Below are positions 32,019 through 40,524 of a DNA stretch of 64,000 nt, in pieces; the stretch's first letter is position 1, and every line of letters begins with the position of its first letter. This stretch comes from Nocardia flavorosea NBRC 108225 (GTDB lineage: Bacteria > Actinomycetota > Actinomycetes > Mycobacteriales > Mycobacteriaceae). The notes under the pieces are model-generated. The model was given only the letters and a program-made list of their open reading frames with translations, made no database searches and was not told the origin of the DNA. A program made the translations under genes and the position numbers. The stretch spans positions 62,001-126,000 of the forward strand of contig NZ_BDCG01000002.1 in NCBI RefSeq assembly GCF_001613385.1. Reading direction: 5' to 3'.

Positions 32019-33215
32019 GTGACCGAAACAGCCGTCGACCTACCCGACACCGTGCGGACCGAACTCCGCCGCGGCGTCACCAGCGTCCTCGTCGACACCG
32101 CCGCACTACGTAACGTCCGCGAACGTTTCGACACCGAACAAGCCACCGCGCTCGGCCGCTACCTCACCGCCTCCCAATCCCCCAACACATTGCGCGCCTA
32201 CCGCACCGACTGGATCGCCTGGGCCGCCTGGTGCACCCGCGAAAACCGCACCGCCCTCCCCGCCGACCCCCTCGACGTCGCCGTCTACCTCGCCGCCGCC
32301 GCCGACGCCCGCACCGCCAACGGCCGCCACGCCTACAGCCCCGCAACCCTCGAACGAAAATCTGCCGCCATCGCCGCCGTCCACGCCGCCAACGGACTAC
32401 CCGCACCCACCCGCAGCGACGTCGTCCGCCTCACCCTCCGCGGAATCCGCCGCACCCGCCGCACCCGGCCCACCCGCAAACGCCCGATCCTGCTGCACAC
32501 CCTCGGTGAACTCCTCACCGGCCTCCCCGAACCCGGCCGGCCCGGCGAACCCGCCCGCCGCCGCGACACCCTGCTCCTACTCCTCGGCTTCGCCGGTGCA
32601 CTCCGCCGCAGCGAACTCGCCGCCCTCCGCATCGCCGATATCCACTTCGGCACCGACCACACCACCGGCGAACCCCTCCTACTCATCCACCTGCCCACCA
32701 CCAAAACCGACCCCACCGGCATCACCGAACAACACGTCGCCCTGCCCCGCGGCAGCCAAGCACACACCTGCCCCATCTGCGCCTGCGCCGACTGGCTACG
32801 CCTACTCGCCGCCCACACCGAAAACCCCCGCGGCGTCCACACCTGGATCGACGAAAACCCCATCGGCGAGCCCCATATCCACCGCTGCCACAGCTACCAC
32901 CCCGACCCCCGCCTCACCCCCGCACAACCCCTGTTCCCCGCCGTCAACCGCCACGGCGGAATCGGCGCCACCGCCCTCTCCGGCCGCGCGGTCGCCGAAA
33001 TCGTCAAACGCTACGCCGCCCGCGCCGGACTCGACCCCACCCTCTTCTCCGGCCACTCCCTGCGCGCCGGCTTCGCCACCCAAGCCGCCCTCGGCGGCGC
33101 CGCCGACCGCGAAATCATGCGCCAAGGCCGCTGGAGCAACCCCCGCACCGTCCACCGCTATATCCGAACCGCCGACCCCCTTGCCGACAACGCCGTCACC
33201 AAACTCGGACTCTGA
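32019..33215 (+). CDS. Tyrosine recombinase/site-specific integrase
   Basis: A 398-aa tyrosine recombinase. The start is GTG 32019 with GAGGAG just upstream; a GTG at 31992 is also in frame. The N-terminal SAM-like core-binding domain covers about 45-150 (SPNTLRAYRTDWIAWAAWC). The catalytic domain has R196 in GALRRSEL, a Lys in the LPTTKTDP hairpin, H346-x-x-R349 in SGHSLRAGF, W372 in GRWSN and the nucleophile Y381 in HRYIR, so all active-site residues are intact. An unusual Cys-rich insertion, HTCPICACADW, lies between the hairpin and box II. No transposase or phage gene is nearby, and it pairs divergently with a coiled-coil gene. Codon use is extremely GC-rich at third positions, as in its neighbours. 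Confidence 0.93.
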   Translation: MTETAVDLPDTVRTELRRGVTSVLVDTAALRNVRERFDTEQATALGRYLTASQSPNTLRAYRTDWIAWAAWCTRENRTALPADPLDVAVYLAAAADARTANGRHAYSPATLERKSAAIAAVHAANGLPAPTRSDVVRLTLRGIRRTRRTRPTRKRPILLHTLGELLTGLPEPGRPGEPARRRDTLLLLLGFAGALRRSELAALRIADIHFGTDHTTGEPLLLIHLPTTKTDPTGITEQHVALPRGSQAHTCPICACADWLRLLAAHTENPRGVHTWIDENPIGEPHIHRCHSYHPDPRLTPAQPLFPAVNRHGGIGATALSGRAVAEIVKRYAARAGLDPTLFSGHSLRAGFATQAALGGAADREIMRQGRWSNPRTVHRYIRTADPLADNAVTKLGL

Positions 33216-33225
33216 CCCGACGGCA

Positions 33226-34194
33226 TCAGCAGTCGGGGCGTCCCATACGCCGCAACTCGTCCATCCGGCGCAGGATGTGATAGATACGCAGTTCTGTAAA
33301 CGTGACCCAATCCCCGCCGCGCTCGGAGGGAAAACCCGTGCGGCCGGAACGCGCCAGCAGTTCGAGTGCCTTGCGCAGTTCCCGCCCGTACCGCAGATCG
33401 ACAGCCATCCGGTCGCAGCGCAACTCGTCCAGCACCCGAATCCACGCCACAACCAGCCCTTGGAAATAGCACAGTACCGCCGCCGTCACCGCCCAGGCGA
33501 ACCCCAGAACCAGGGCCGGACTCACCGGAACTGCAATCCCCACTACTACGAACCAGATCCAAGTAACAGTCACCGCCATCGGGCGAGAGAATCGCTGAAT
33601 CGGATCGGCCACGAAGCGGACAACACCGAACAGAACACCGAGGACGAACGAAACCGGCTTACCGCACAATAAAACGAAACGCTCCGCCCAGCGGAGCCCG
33701 AGCACAGCGTGGCCGTACTCATGCGCCAAGACCGCCTGCAATTGGTCAGGTTTCAGCGCTTCCAACGCCGCAGAGGTGACGGCAATATCCGGTGCCGGTC
33801 CGTACATCGCATTCACAGCGGACGAATCACGCACCCACAGCGTGATAAGCGAACTGTCGGCTCTTGCCCGGTAGCAGACCTCATCCCAGGCGGGGCCCAG
33901 CACCCGCTGCTCGGCTTCAGTGGGCCGACGATAGCCCATTACCGCCGGAGAAGTGGCCGGGTCCACCGCCAGATAGAAGTACGCCCCACAGCAAAACAGC
34001 CACGCCACCGGAATCAGCGCCCACGGCAACCCGGCCGCGGCCCCCAGTAACGCCAGGAACGCCGCGGTCACCACCGCAGACGGCAACGCACACACCGTCC
34101 TCACGACCCGCCGCAACCGATACCGCCCGACCACGTGACGCCGAGATCCAGCGGAAAGACCAGGGACGCAACGACGCATCCCCCCTGTATCCAT
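33226..34194 (-). CDS. M48-family zinc metallopeptidase, membrane-bound
   Basis: A 322-aa membrane protease of the HtpX/M48 type. HEYGH in LAHEYGHAVLG is the zinc motif, and the downstream Glu in LDELRCDRMAVD supplies the third ligand. Two hydrophobic segments precede the active site (VVTAAFLALLGAAAGLPWAL, LIPVAWLFCCGAYFYLAV) and two or three follow (VTWIWFVVVGIAVPVSP, GFAWAVTAAVLCYFQGL). ATG 34194 follows GGGTGAGG. The 3' end converges on the recombinase, with only 10 nt between. Substrate unknown; M48 proteases usually handle misfolded membrane proteins. Confidence 0.85.
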   Translation of the reverse strand: MDTGGMRRCVPGLSAGSRRHVVGRYRLRRVVRTVCALPSAVVTAAFLALLGAAAGLPWALIPVAWLFCCGAYFYLAVDPATSPAVMGYRRPTEAEQRVLGPAWDEVCYRARADSSLITLWVRDSSAVNAMYGPAPDIAVTSAALEALKPDQLQAVLAHEYGHAVLGLRWAERFVLLCGKPVSFVLGVLFGVVRFVADPIQRFSRPMAVTVTWIWFVVVGIAVPVSPALVLGFAWAVTAAVLCYFQGLVVAWIRVLDELRCDRMAVDLRYGRELRKALELLARSGRTGFPSERGGDWVTFTELRIYHILRRMDELRRMGRPDC

Positions 34195-34449
34195 ACCCTC
34201 ACCCCCGAGAAGCACTCCCTCCAAGATACCGGGCGGCCACACAGCGCGGTTTCGATACACCATCGGCCACAGAGCGTACGACCGGGGGCGATGCCGTCTA
34301 CGGCGTCCGGATATACCGGGGCGACATGGGCGGCCACCGTCCCCTCTGCCGAATCCACCGTCACCCGCAGGCCGCCGGGATCGGCAACCACGAGATTCGT
34401 CCGCTTCGCAGAGAAGCCGCAATTGTGGTGTCCAGGTCAGCGGAAACCG

Positions 34450-34626
34450 CGAGCTGCCGCCGACGCCGACACCCTGCCCGCCATCGAAGCCGGCGCCACC
34501 GGATACCTCCTCAAAGACGCCCCACCCGAAGACCTCGCCGCCGCCGTCCGCACCGCGGCAGCCGGCCGGACCACACTGGCGCCCGCCGTCGCCGCAGCCA
34601 CCGACCTCGGCCTCATCCGACGCTGA
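34450..34626 (+). pseudogene. Response-regulator receiver remnant
   Basis: The frame ending at 34626 contains LPAIEAGATGYLLKDAPPED followed by LAAAVRTAAAGRTTLAPAVA, which is the end of a NarL-type receiver domain (the GYLLKD motif holds the conserved Lys). Nothing upstream matches the phospho-acceptor half, and the LuxR-type helix-turn-helix that should follow is absent because the frame stops at LGLIRR. I read it as a both-ends-truncated fossil. The stretch 34195-34449 between it and the M48 gene holds nothing else that I can support. Confidence 0.65.
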
Positions 34627-34638
34627 AGTACGCACAGA

Positions 34639-34788
34639 TCATGTCGGTGTGGTCTCGATCGGGCATCGCCCCGCGACGGGGGTGCGCATATCCGCCGCCC
34701 TGGTGGCACCGTCACGTCCGATAACCGCGAGCAGGCGCGCCACCAGCGGGTATGCAGTGTGTTCGGGATGGAATCGCAGGGTTGCCAC
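34639..34788 (-). CDS. Possible small ORF, 49 aa, unrecognised
   Basis: A GTG-started minus-strand frame encodes a product that begins VATLRFHPEHTAYPLVARLL and contains AVIGRDGATRAADM. The composition is protein-like, but there is no ribosome site and no family I recognise. It may be another decayed fragment next to the response-regulator remnant rather than a live gene. Confidence 0.2.
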   Translation of the reverse strand: MATLRFHPEHTAYPLVARLLAVIGRDGATRAADMRTPVAGRCPIETTPT

Positions 34789-34866
34789 CGGGCGCTGCTG
34801 TGCGAGGATATTGAGCGCTCCACGAGTCAGTCCGTTTCAAAAACCCCTCTTTGGAAGGATGCTCAG

Positions 34867-35373
34867 ATGGCGCAAGACACCAGTACCGCCGCCACCCGCA
34901 CCAGCACCAGCAACGGCAGTGGTCAGCAAGTCCAGAGCCTGGAAATGCTGCGCATGGGCCTGGACGAAATCCGGCAGGAATCCCAGAGTGCACGGCAGTA
35001 CGCCCAGCAGGCGCAGAACCTCGCCCGCCAGGTGCAACAGCAGGCCCGGCAGGTACAGCACCAATCCCAGATCGCGCAGAGCCAGGCCAACCAGGCCGCG
35101 CAGCAGGCCCAGCAGGCCCGCCAGCAGGCGCAGCAGGCACAGAACCAAGCACAGCAGGCGCAGAGCGAAGCCGACCGGTCGCAGAGCCAGGCCCAGCAGG
35201 CCCAGGCCGACGCCAACCAGGCCAACCAGCGCTGCCAGTCGGCGCAGGACCAGGCCGACCAGGCCGCCTACCTCGCCCAGCAGGCCGAGGAACAGTCCAC
35301 CCGGGCCCAGGATCGCGCAATGCAGTGGGAACTGCAGATGCACCAGATGCGCCAGCAGGTACGGCAGATGTAG
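34867..35373 (+). CDS. Gln/Ala-rich heptad-repeat protein, 168 aa
   Basis: ATG 34867 has GGAAGG 8 nt upstream. After a Thr/Ser-rich start (MAQDTSTAATRT) the protein is almost entirely a Gln/Ala-rich helix, with heptad-spaced AQQ units (for example QQAQQARQQAQQAQNQAQ near residues 80-97). It ends in MQWELQMHQMRQQVRQM. There is no signal peptide and no membrane segment, and a single Cys lies near residue 122. This predicts a long coiled coil, possibly a structural or spore/envelope-associated rod, but I do not recognise a family. The gene is monocistronic with its own hairpin terminator. Confidence 0.7.
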   Translation: MAQDTSTAATRTSTSNGSGQQVQSLEMLRMGLDEIRQESQSARQYAQQAQNLARQVQQQARQVQHQSQIAQSQANQAAQQAQQARQQAQQAQNQAQQAQSEADRSQSQAQQAQADANQANQRCQSAQDQADQAAYLAQQAEEQSTRAQDRAMQWELQMHQMRQQVRQM

Positions 35374-35415
35374 TGCATACCGGGCAACCGCAGGGCAGCA
35401 GCCCTGTATGCCTTC

Positions 35416-35445
35416 GCGGGGCCCGGTGGAATCACCGGGCCCCGC
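35416..35445 (+). terminator. Hairpin terminator after the Gln-rich gene
   Basis: A perfect 13-bp stem (GCGGGGCCCGGTG / CACCGGGCCCCGC) with a 4-nt loop GAAT lies 43 nt after the stop of the Gln-rich protein gene. It is the only strong hairpin in the spacer before the convergent hydrolase gene. The rest of the spacer (35446-35609) shows nothing. Confidence 0.75.
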
Positions 35446-35609
35446 CCCGTACGCCGGCCCGGTGAACCAGCAGTGGATTCCGGTACGGATAAACGACGCA
35501 GCTCACAATTGCGCTTTTGATAATTGCCGCGTGTCTCGGTCGACGTCTACCGGCCGGGCATATAGCCGAGCATGGCAGAATTCACCGTCCCGGCGCAGCG
35601 ACCGCAGGA

Positions 35610-36461
35610 TTACCACGAGCAGCCGATGCGGTCGAGGATTATTCTGGAGAGCGCATCAGGTGCTTCCTCGGGGATCCAGTGGCCCACACCCTCCAGCACC
35701 TCCAAGCGGTATTCCGCATCCACATACCCTGCTGTCGCGTCCACACCGGACCGCGCCACAGCCAGATCGGCGTCACTCCACACGAAAGTTGTCGGAACAC
35801 CCACCGCGGGAACCGTACTCCAGGAATCACCCGCCGCGCGATACCAGTTCAGCGCCGCCGTCATCGCCCCCGGTTCCCGGAGCCGGGCAATATGCTGTGC
35901 CGCCTGCACCGCCGGAACCTGATCCCCGAAACCGGCACGCAAACCCGCGCAATCATTCGCCAGCAGCAGATCTTCGGGCGCGTCCGGTTGCTGGAAAAAG
36001 GTCATGTACCCGGATTTTTCGGCCTGCACCGGATCGGTCTCGCGGGCCCGGGCGAATGCCGCCGGATGCGGCACCGACACCGCGGTCAGCGAAACCACCC
36101 GCTCCGGATGCCGGGCCGCCACATCCCAGGCCACGATCGCGCCCCAATCGTGGCCGACCAGGTGAACTCGCCGCACGCCCAGCGCATCGCAGAGGCCGAC
36201 GATATCGGCGCGGAGTTCGGAAAGACGGTAGGACGCGATATCCGCGGGACGGGCTCCGGGCGAATAGCCGCGCTGTTCCGGCGCATAGGAGCGGATTCCG
36301 CGGGAGCTCAGGTGTTCGGAAACGAAATCCCAGGACGCCGCACTCTGCGGAAACCCGTGCAGGAGCAGCACGTCCGCGCCGTGTACCGGCTCACCCGGGT
36401 GGACCCGCACCTCGAAATCGAAATCACCGACATGCACCGTGCGAAGTTCACCTGTGGACAT
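35610..36461 (-). CDS. Epoxide-hydrolase-like alpha/beta hydrolase
   Basis: A 283-aa alpha/beta hydrolase. The oxyanion motif HGFP occurs at residues 35-38. The nucleophile elbow GHDWGA carries Asp105 rather than Ser, which is the mark of epoxide hydrolases and haloalkane dehalogenases. The distal His is in VLEGVGHWIPEEAP near the C-terminus. Length and the order of motifs fit soluble epoxide hydrolases. The substrate is unknown. It is divergent from the SDR gene, with about 105 nt between starts. Confidence 0.9.
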   Translation of the reverse strand: MSTGELRTVHVGDFDFEVRVHPGEPVHGADVLLLHGFPQSAASWDFVSEHLSSRGIRSYAPEQRGYSPGARPADIASYRLSELRADIVGLCDALGVRRVHLVGHDWGAIVAWDVAARHPERVVSLTAVSVPHPAAFARARETDPVQAEKSGYMTFFQQPDAPEDLLLANDCAGLRAGFGDQVPAVQAAQHIARLREPGAMTAALNWYRAAGDSWSTVPAVGVPTTFVWSDADLAVARSGVDATAGYVDAEYRLEVLEGVGHWIPEEAPDALSRIILDRIGCSW

Positions 36462-36568
36462 GGCTGCATGCTAGCCAAACCCCGGACGAGCTGCTAGACA
36501 GCTGTATAGATATATGTCCGACCACCGGCGCGGGGCGCCCGACCCGGCATCGACACGGAGGAACCGCC

Positions 36569-37363
36569 ATGAGCACACCCCGGCAGATCGCGATCATCAT
36601 CGGCGGCGCCTCCGGAATCGGCTGGGCCACCGCCCAACTCCTCGCCGCTCGCGGCGATACCGTGATCATCGCCGACCTCGACGGCGTCGCGGCCGGTACC
36701 CGGGCCACCGAACTCGGCGGAAACGCGACCGGGCACCAGGTCGACGTCACCGACGAACAAGCGATGCGCACCCTCTTCGACACCGTCGCCGCCGAACACG
36801 GACCGATCGGAACCGTCGTCGACTGCGCCGGAATCTCCCGCCCCGGAACGATCGCCGACCTCGCCCTCGCCGACTGGAAAGCCACCGTCGACGTCTGCCT
36901 CACCGGAGCCTTCCTCACCGTCAAAAATGCCGCTCACACAGTGCGAGACGGGGGATCCATCGTGCTCGTCGCCTCGCTCAACGGCCGGCAACCGGGCGTG
37001 GGGATGGGCGCATACTGCTCGGCCAAGGCCGGAGTCCTCATGCTCACCGAGGTCGCCGCCATGGAACTCGCACCCCGCGGCATCCGCGTGAACGCGGTCA
37101 ACCCCGGGTTCGTCCACACACCTCTCACCTACGGTGCGACGCTCGTGCCGGGACTGGTCGACGAATACATCGAGAACACACCGCTGGGGCGCGCCGGCAC
37201 ACCGGAAGACGTCGCCCGCACGATCACATTCCTCACCTCCGGCGACGCCGGTTGGATGACCGGCGCGGCGATCGACCTCAACGGTGGCGCCCATACGATG
37301 CGGTACCCGAACATCGTCGAACGAGTCGCCGAGATGACCGCTGCCGGTACTGACTCCGAGTGA
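36569..37363 (+). CDS. Short-chain dehydrogenase/reductase (classical SDR)
   Basis: A 264-aa NAD(P)-dependent oxidoreductase. Motifs: cofactor-binding GGASGIGWA at residues 11-19 (Gly replaces the usual Thr), acidic D at the end of the second strand (IIADLDG, favouring NAD), VVDCAGIS in place of NNAG, the catalytic YCSAK (Tyr-x-x-x-Lys) and NPGFVHTPL. ATG 36569 has CGGAGGA 6 nt upstream. The C-terminus continues about 20 residues past the usual DGG region. Possibly involved in the same catabolic route as the divergent hydrolase, but this is only positional. Confidence 0.93.
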   Translation: MSTPRQIAIIIGGASGIGWATAQLLAARGDTVIIADLDGVAAGTRATELGGNATGHQVDVTDEQAMRTLFDTVAAEHGPIGTVVDCAGISRPGTIADLALADWKATVDVCLTGAFLTVKNAAHTVRDGGSIVLVASLNGRQPGVGMGAYCSAKAGVLMLTEVAAMELAPRGIRVNAVNPGFVHTPLTYGATLVPGLVDEYIENTPLGRAGTPEDVARTITFLTSGDAGWMTGAAIDLNGGAHTMRYPNIVERVAEMTAAGTDSE

Positions 37364-37423
37364 GGTAGGAACCCCCTCCGCCTCGCTGTGTTGGAGTGAG
37401 TTGACTTTGTTGGTGAGACGTAA

Positions 37424-37532
37424 GGAAGGAGTAATCATGTATAGATGCGCATATCCGCGTAGCGCTCTATATCAGCTTCGGTTCTTGTTCTTTCGAGGGC
37501 TCCACCGGTCACTGTCGTTCCGGAAAGCCTGA
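37424..37532 (+). CDS. Possible 31-aa leader peptide with strong ribosome site; copy 1 of a duplicated element
   Basis: GGAAGGAG precedes ATG 37437 by 5 nt. The peptide starts MYRCAYPRSALYQLRFLFF and ends with a basic tail and TGA at 37530-37532. A second, overlapping frame beginning ATG 37444 reads MRISA and stops. The stretch 37427-37461 is highly similar to 42034-42070 in front of the glycosidase gene, including the ribosome site and MRISA. The next gene downstream is the amidase, about 350 nt away. The rest of the gap 37364-37884 has no gene I can support. A regulatory leader or a repeated element are both possible. Confidence 0.35.
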
Positions 37533-37884
37533 TCTACAGGGTCTGAAGTTGCGCCTCAGCTGAGGCTGTCCATTGCTCTCCCGCGCGGGTTCTACTCCCC
37601 TACCCCGCCTGCCACCATCGGTCCCACCGCGCGGCGCCATGGTCAGGGAAGAGTTCAGAGAGAATTGAGACATCTGTCCTGTTGTGCAAAAGTGGGCATT
37701 TCATGCCCTGCACTGAGGCAGCCGGCCCACCGCCGGCCCTGTGACCTGCAGTCGGTCGTTCCGGATGCCACGGCGAGTGCGTCACTTCACCGATGCAGCT
37801 GGTGCGGGCGGCTTTCCCGTTGTGCGAAGCGCTGTTTTATGGCCCCCGCGGCAGGCCAATAGCGTCGGATTCATGGAGTGGACT

Positions 37885-39324
37885 ATGCAGCCGGCCGAAG
37901 AACTCGCGGCAGCCTTACGTGCCGGGGCGGTGACATCGGAGGAACTGACCGACGAGGCGATCGCGCGTATCGAGCGCGACGACAAGATGATCAACGCGAT
38001 CTGTGTACGGGACTTCGAACGTGCACGCGCCGCGGCGCACAATGCAGACCGGGCACGCGCCCGCGGCGAGGAGCGGCCGTTGCTCGGTATTCCGGTGACG
38101 GTCAAGGAGAGCTACCACATCGCCGGACTGCCCACGACCTGGGGCATGCCCGCACAGCGGGACTATATGCCGGCCGAGGACGCACTACAGGTATCGCGGT
38201 TGAAGGCAGCCGGCGCGGTGGTACTCGGAAAGACCAATGTGCCGGTGATGCTGCGTGATATCCAGAGCTTCAACGAGATCTACGGCACCACCAGCAACCC
38301 GTGGGACCACGACCGCACATCGGGTGGATCGTCCGGCGGTTCGGCCGCGGCGCTGGCGGCCGGATTCGGTGCGCTGTCCATCGGCTCCGACCTCGCCGGT
38401 TCACTACGCACCCCCGCGCATTTCTGCGGTATCTACGCGCACAAGCCGACCCTCGGACTGGTGCCGACCCGCGGCATGGTCGCACCGCCCGCGCCCGCCC
38501 TGCCGATCGATCTCGACCTCGCCGTCGCCGGCCCGATGGCGCGCACCGCCCGCGACCTCACGCTGCTGCTCGACGTGATGGCCGGACCGGACCCGCTCAC
38601 ACACGGCATCGCCTACGACATCGCACTGCCGCCCGCGCGGCACGAGCGGCTGTCGGATTTCCGGGTCCTGATCATCGAGGATCATCCGCTCATTCCGACA
38701 GGATCGGCGGTGCGGGCGGGCGTGCACCGGGTCGCCGAGGCGCTCATCGACGAAGGCGCCCGCGTCGAACGACACAGTCGGCTGCTACCCGATCCGGCTG
38801 AAGCGGCGATGCTCTACATGCTGCTGATGATGTCGAACTCGGCCGCAAGCCTTCCCACCGACGTGTACGACCGGCTACAGACCCACGCCGCCGCCCTGAG
38901 CGCGGACGACCGGAGCCTCGATGCGGCACGCCTCCGGGGCATGGTGCTGCGCCACCGGGACTGGGTCGACGCGAACAACCGCCGCGAACTCCACCGCCAC
39001 GCCTGGCGGCAACTGTTCACCGAGTTCGATGCCGTGGTGTGCCCCATCACCCCGACCCCCGCGTTCCCGCACGACCACCACGAAGGCCTGGAGAACCGGC
39101 ACATCGATATCGACGGCGTCGCGTACCCGTACTACGACCAGCTCATCTGGGCCGGTGTCGCCACTATGCCCGGGCTGCCCGCCACCGCCATACCCACGGG
39201 CCGGTCTTCTGAGGGGCTACCGGTGGGAGTACAGCTCATCGGGCCGATGTTCGAAGACCGCACACCACTACGGCTGGCCGAACACCTCGAGCAGAAGATC
39301 GGCGGATTCCAGGCACCCGGATAG
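37885..39324 (+). CDS. Amidase (amidase-signature family)
   Basis: A 479-aa amidase that hydrolyses a carboxamide. The Ser-cisSer-Lys triad is visible: Lys74 in GIPVTVKES, cis-Ser near 149 in TSGGSSGGSAAALAAG, and the nucleophile Ser173 in GSDLAGSLRTPAHFCG. I chose ATG 37885 because GGAG sits 6 nt upstream. ATG 37873 is in frame but lacks one. Length and the C-terminal AGVATMPGLPATAIP block are typical. It stands alone between a long gap and a convergent LysR gene. The actual substrate (aliphatic, aromatic or peptide amide) cannot be told. Confidence 0.92.
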   Translation: MQPAEELAAALRAGAVTSEELTDEAIARIERDDKMINAICVRDFERARAAAHNADRARARGEERPLLGIPVTVKESYHIAGLPTTWGMPAQRDYMPAEDALQVSRLKAAGAVVLGKTNVPVMLRDIQSFNEIYGTTSNPWDHDRTSGGSSGGSAAALAAGFGALSIGSDLAGSLRTPAHFCGIYAHKPTLGLVPTRGMVAPPAPALPIDLDLAVAGPMARTARDLTLLLDVMAGPDPLTHGIAYDIALPPARHERLSDFRVLIIEDHPLIPTGSAVRAGVHRVAEALIDEGARVERHSRLLPDPAEAAMLYMLLMMSNSAASLPTDVYDRLQTHAAALSADDRSLDAARLRGMVLRHRDWVDANNRRELHRHAWRQLFTEFDAVVCPITPTPAFPHDHHEGLENRHIDIDGVAYPYYDQLIWAGVATMPGLPATAIPTGRSSEGLPVGVQLIGPMFEDRTPLRLAEHLEQKIGGFQAPG

Positions 39325-39507
39325 AGATCCACCTACCCCTGTCCCCCAACGCTCGCAGACTGCGCTTCGGTGACATCGAGCCAAGCTTTCCGGCCTTCGG
39401 TGTCGCACGGAGTCGACCGCTACCGGGGTCGGCCCGGAACTGCGCGGGGTCCGGACAACCCCGCCTGCGGAAGGCGGTATTGTCCGCCTCGCGGTTGCAC
39501 GACCGGA

Positions 39508-40434
39508 TCACGTCGATGGCCCGGTCGACGCAGCTGCAACCGTCGAATATGCATGGCGGGCGACGAAATCACGGAGGCGGGCCACGGCCGGGGTGGGGCG
39601 GTGGTGTCCGGACACCAGCCCGACACTTCGCTGGACCGGGATGCTCAGCGCGATGCGGTGCAGATCCGGGTGCGGCGTTTCGGGTTCGGGCAGTAACGCG
39701 ATGCCGAGATTCCGGGCTACGAGCGCGCGCAGGGTGTCGAATTCGGTGATCTCGAACACCACCTTCGGGGTGAATCCTGCCGCGGCACACAGCGTATCGA
39801 GTAGGTGCCGCAGGTGGTAAGTCGGTGGGTTCGCGATGAACGATTCCGCGGCGAGGTCGCAGAGTTCGGCGGTGCCCTGCCCGGCCAGACGATGATCGCG
39901 GCCTACGTAGAGGTGGATCCGCTGGTGTCCCAGGGTGATCGCGGGCAGATCTGTGGGAGCGGGGATCATCACCGCAAGGTCCAGGCGGCCGTCGCGGATC
40001 ATCTCCGCCAAGGCCTCACCGTGGGCTTGGACGAGATGTAGCCGGATCCGTGGTGCGCTGCCGTGGAAATCCGCCAGCAGCGACGGGATGCTCACCGGGC
40101 CGAGGGTGAGTGGGAACCCGAAGCGGACCAGGCCGCTGTCGGCATCGGCGTGGCTGCGCACCACCGTAACCGCGTCGTCCAGGGCACCGACCAGATCCCG
40201 GGTGCGATCGAAAAGTTCGCGACCCGCGGCGGTGAGTGCGATACCGCGGCCCAGCGGCTGGAAAAGCGGCACACCGACCGACCGCTCGACCGCTTTCAGC
40301 CGCCGGCTCAGGGAGGACTGCGGAACACCCAACCGCTGTGCGGCCCGGGTGATATGGCCCTCATCGGCAGCGGTGGCGAACGCGGCCAGCAGCGGAACCA
40401 GCTCCTCCACCGGGGGTGCGAACGTTTCATCCAT
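39508..40434 (-). CDS. LysR family transcriptional regulator
   Basis: A 308-aa LysR-type regulator. The N-terminal winged helix (LLAAFATAADEGHITRAAQRL, then GVPQSSLSRRLKAVERSVGV) is followed by the linker helix LTAAGRELFDRTRD and a two-lobed effector domain (GLVRFGFPLTLGPVSIPSLLADF; LALVARNLGIALLPEP-like segment near residue 255). ATG 40434 gives MDETFAPP; a TTG at 40455 is in frame. It is divergent from mqo, with a T-N11-A box and a 14-bp palindrome at its own start. Control of mqo, and autorepression, are the natural inference. Confidence 0.92.
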   Translation of the reverse strand: MDETFAPPVEELVPLLAAFATAADEGHITRAAQRLGVPQSSLSRRLKAVERSVGVPLFQPLGRGIALTAAGRELFDRTRDLVGALDDAVTVVRSHADADSGLVRFGFPLTLGPVSIPSLLADFHGSAPRIRLHLVQAHGEALAEMIRDGRLDLAVMIPAPTDLPAITLGHQRIHLYVGRDHRLAGQGTAELCDLAAESFIANPPTYHLRHLLDTLCAAAGFTPKVVFEITEFDTLRALVARNLGIALLPEPETPHPDLHRIALSIPVQRSVGLVSGHHRPTPAVARLRDFVARHAYSTVAAASTGPST

Positions 40435-40458
40435 ATATGGATCATATTCGAGCAATAT
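40429..40458. promoter_or_regulatory. LysR-type operator between the LysR gene and mqo
   Basis: ATCCATATATGGAT (40429-40442) is a perfect 14-bp palindrome that overlaps the LysR start codon. ATATT-CGAGC-AATAT (40444-40458) is an interrupted palindrome with a T-N11-A core, the classical LysR binding pattern. Both lie in the short divergent spacer before mqo. Confidence 0.6.
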
Positions 40459-40524
40459 TGGCCGTAGACGGATTACTTCCGCCGGCGCGACGATGTCTGC
40501 ACCAGTTCTCCAGGAGGCAGCATC

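Noticed and set aside
34674..34700. Third copy of the duplicated GATGCGCATATC leader element near 34683.
   Set aside because: Only about 13 nt match and no ribosome site or start is associated; it is likely chance in codon-biased sequence.
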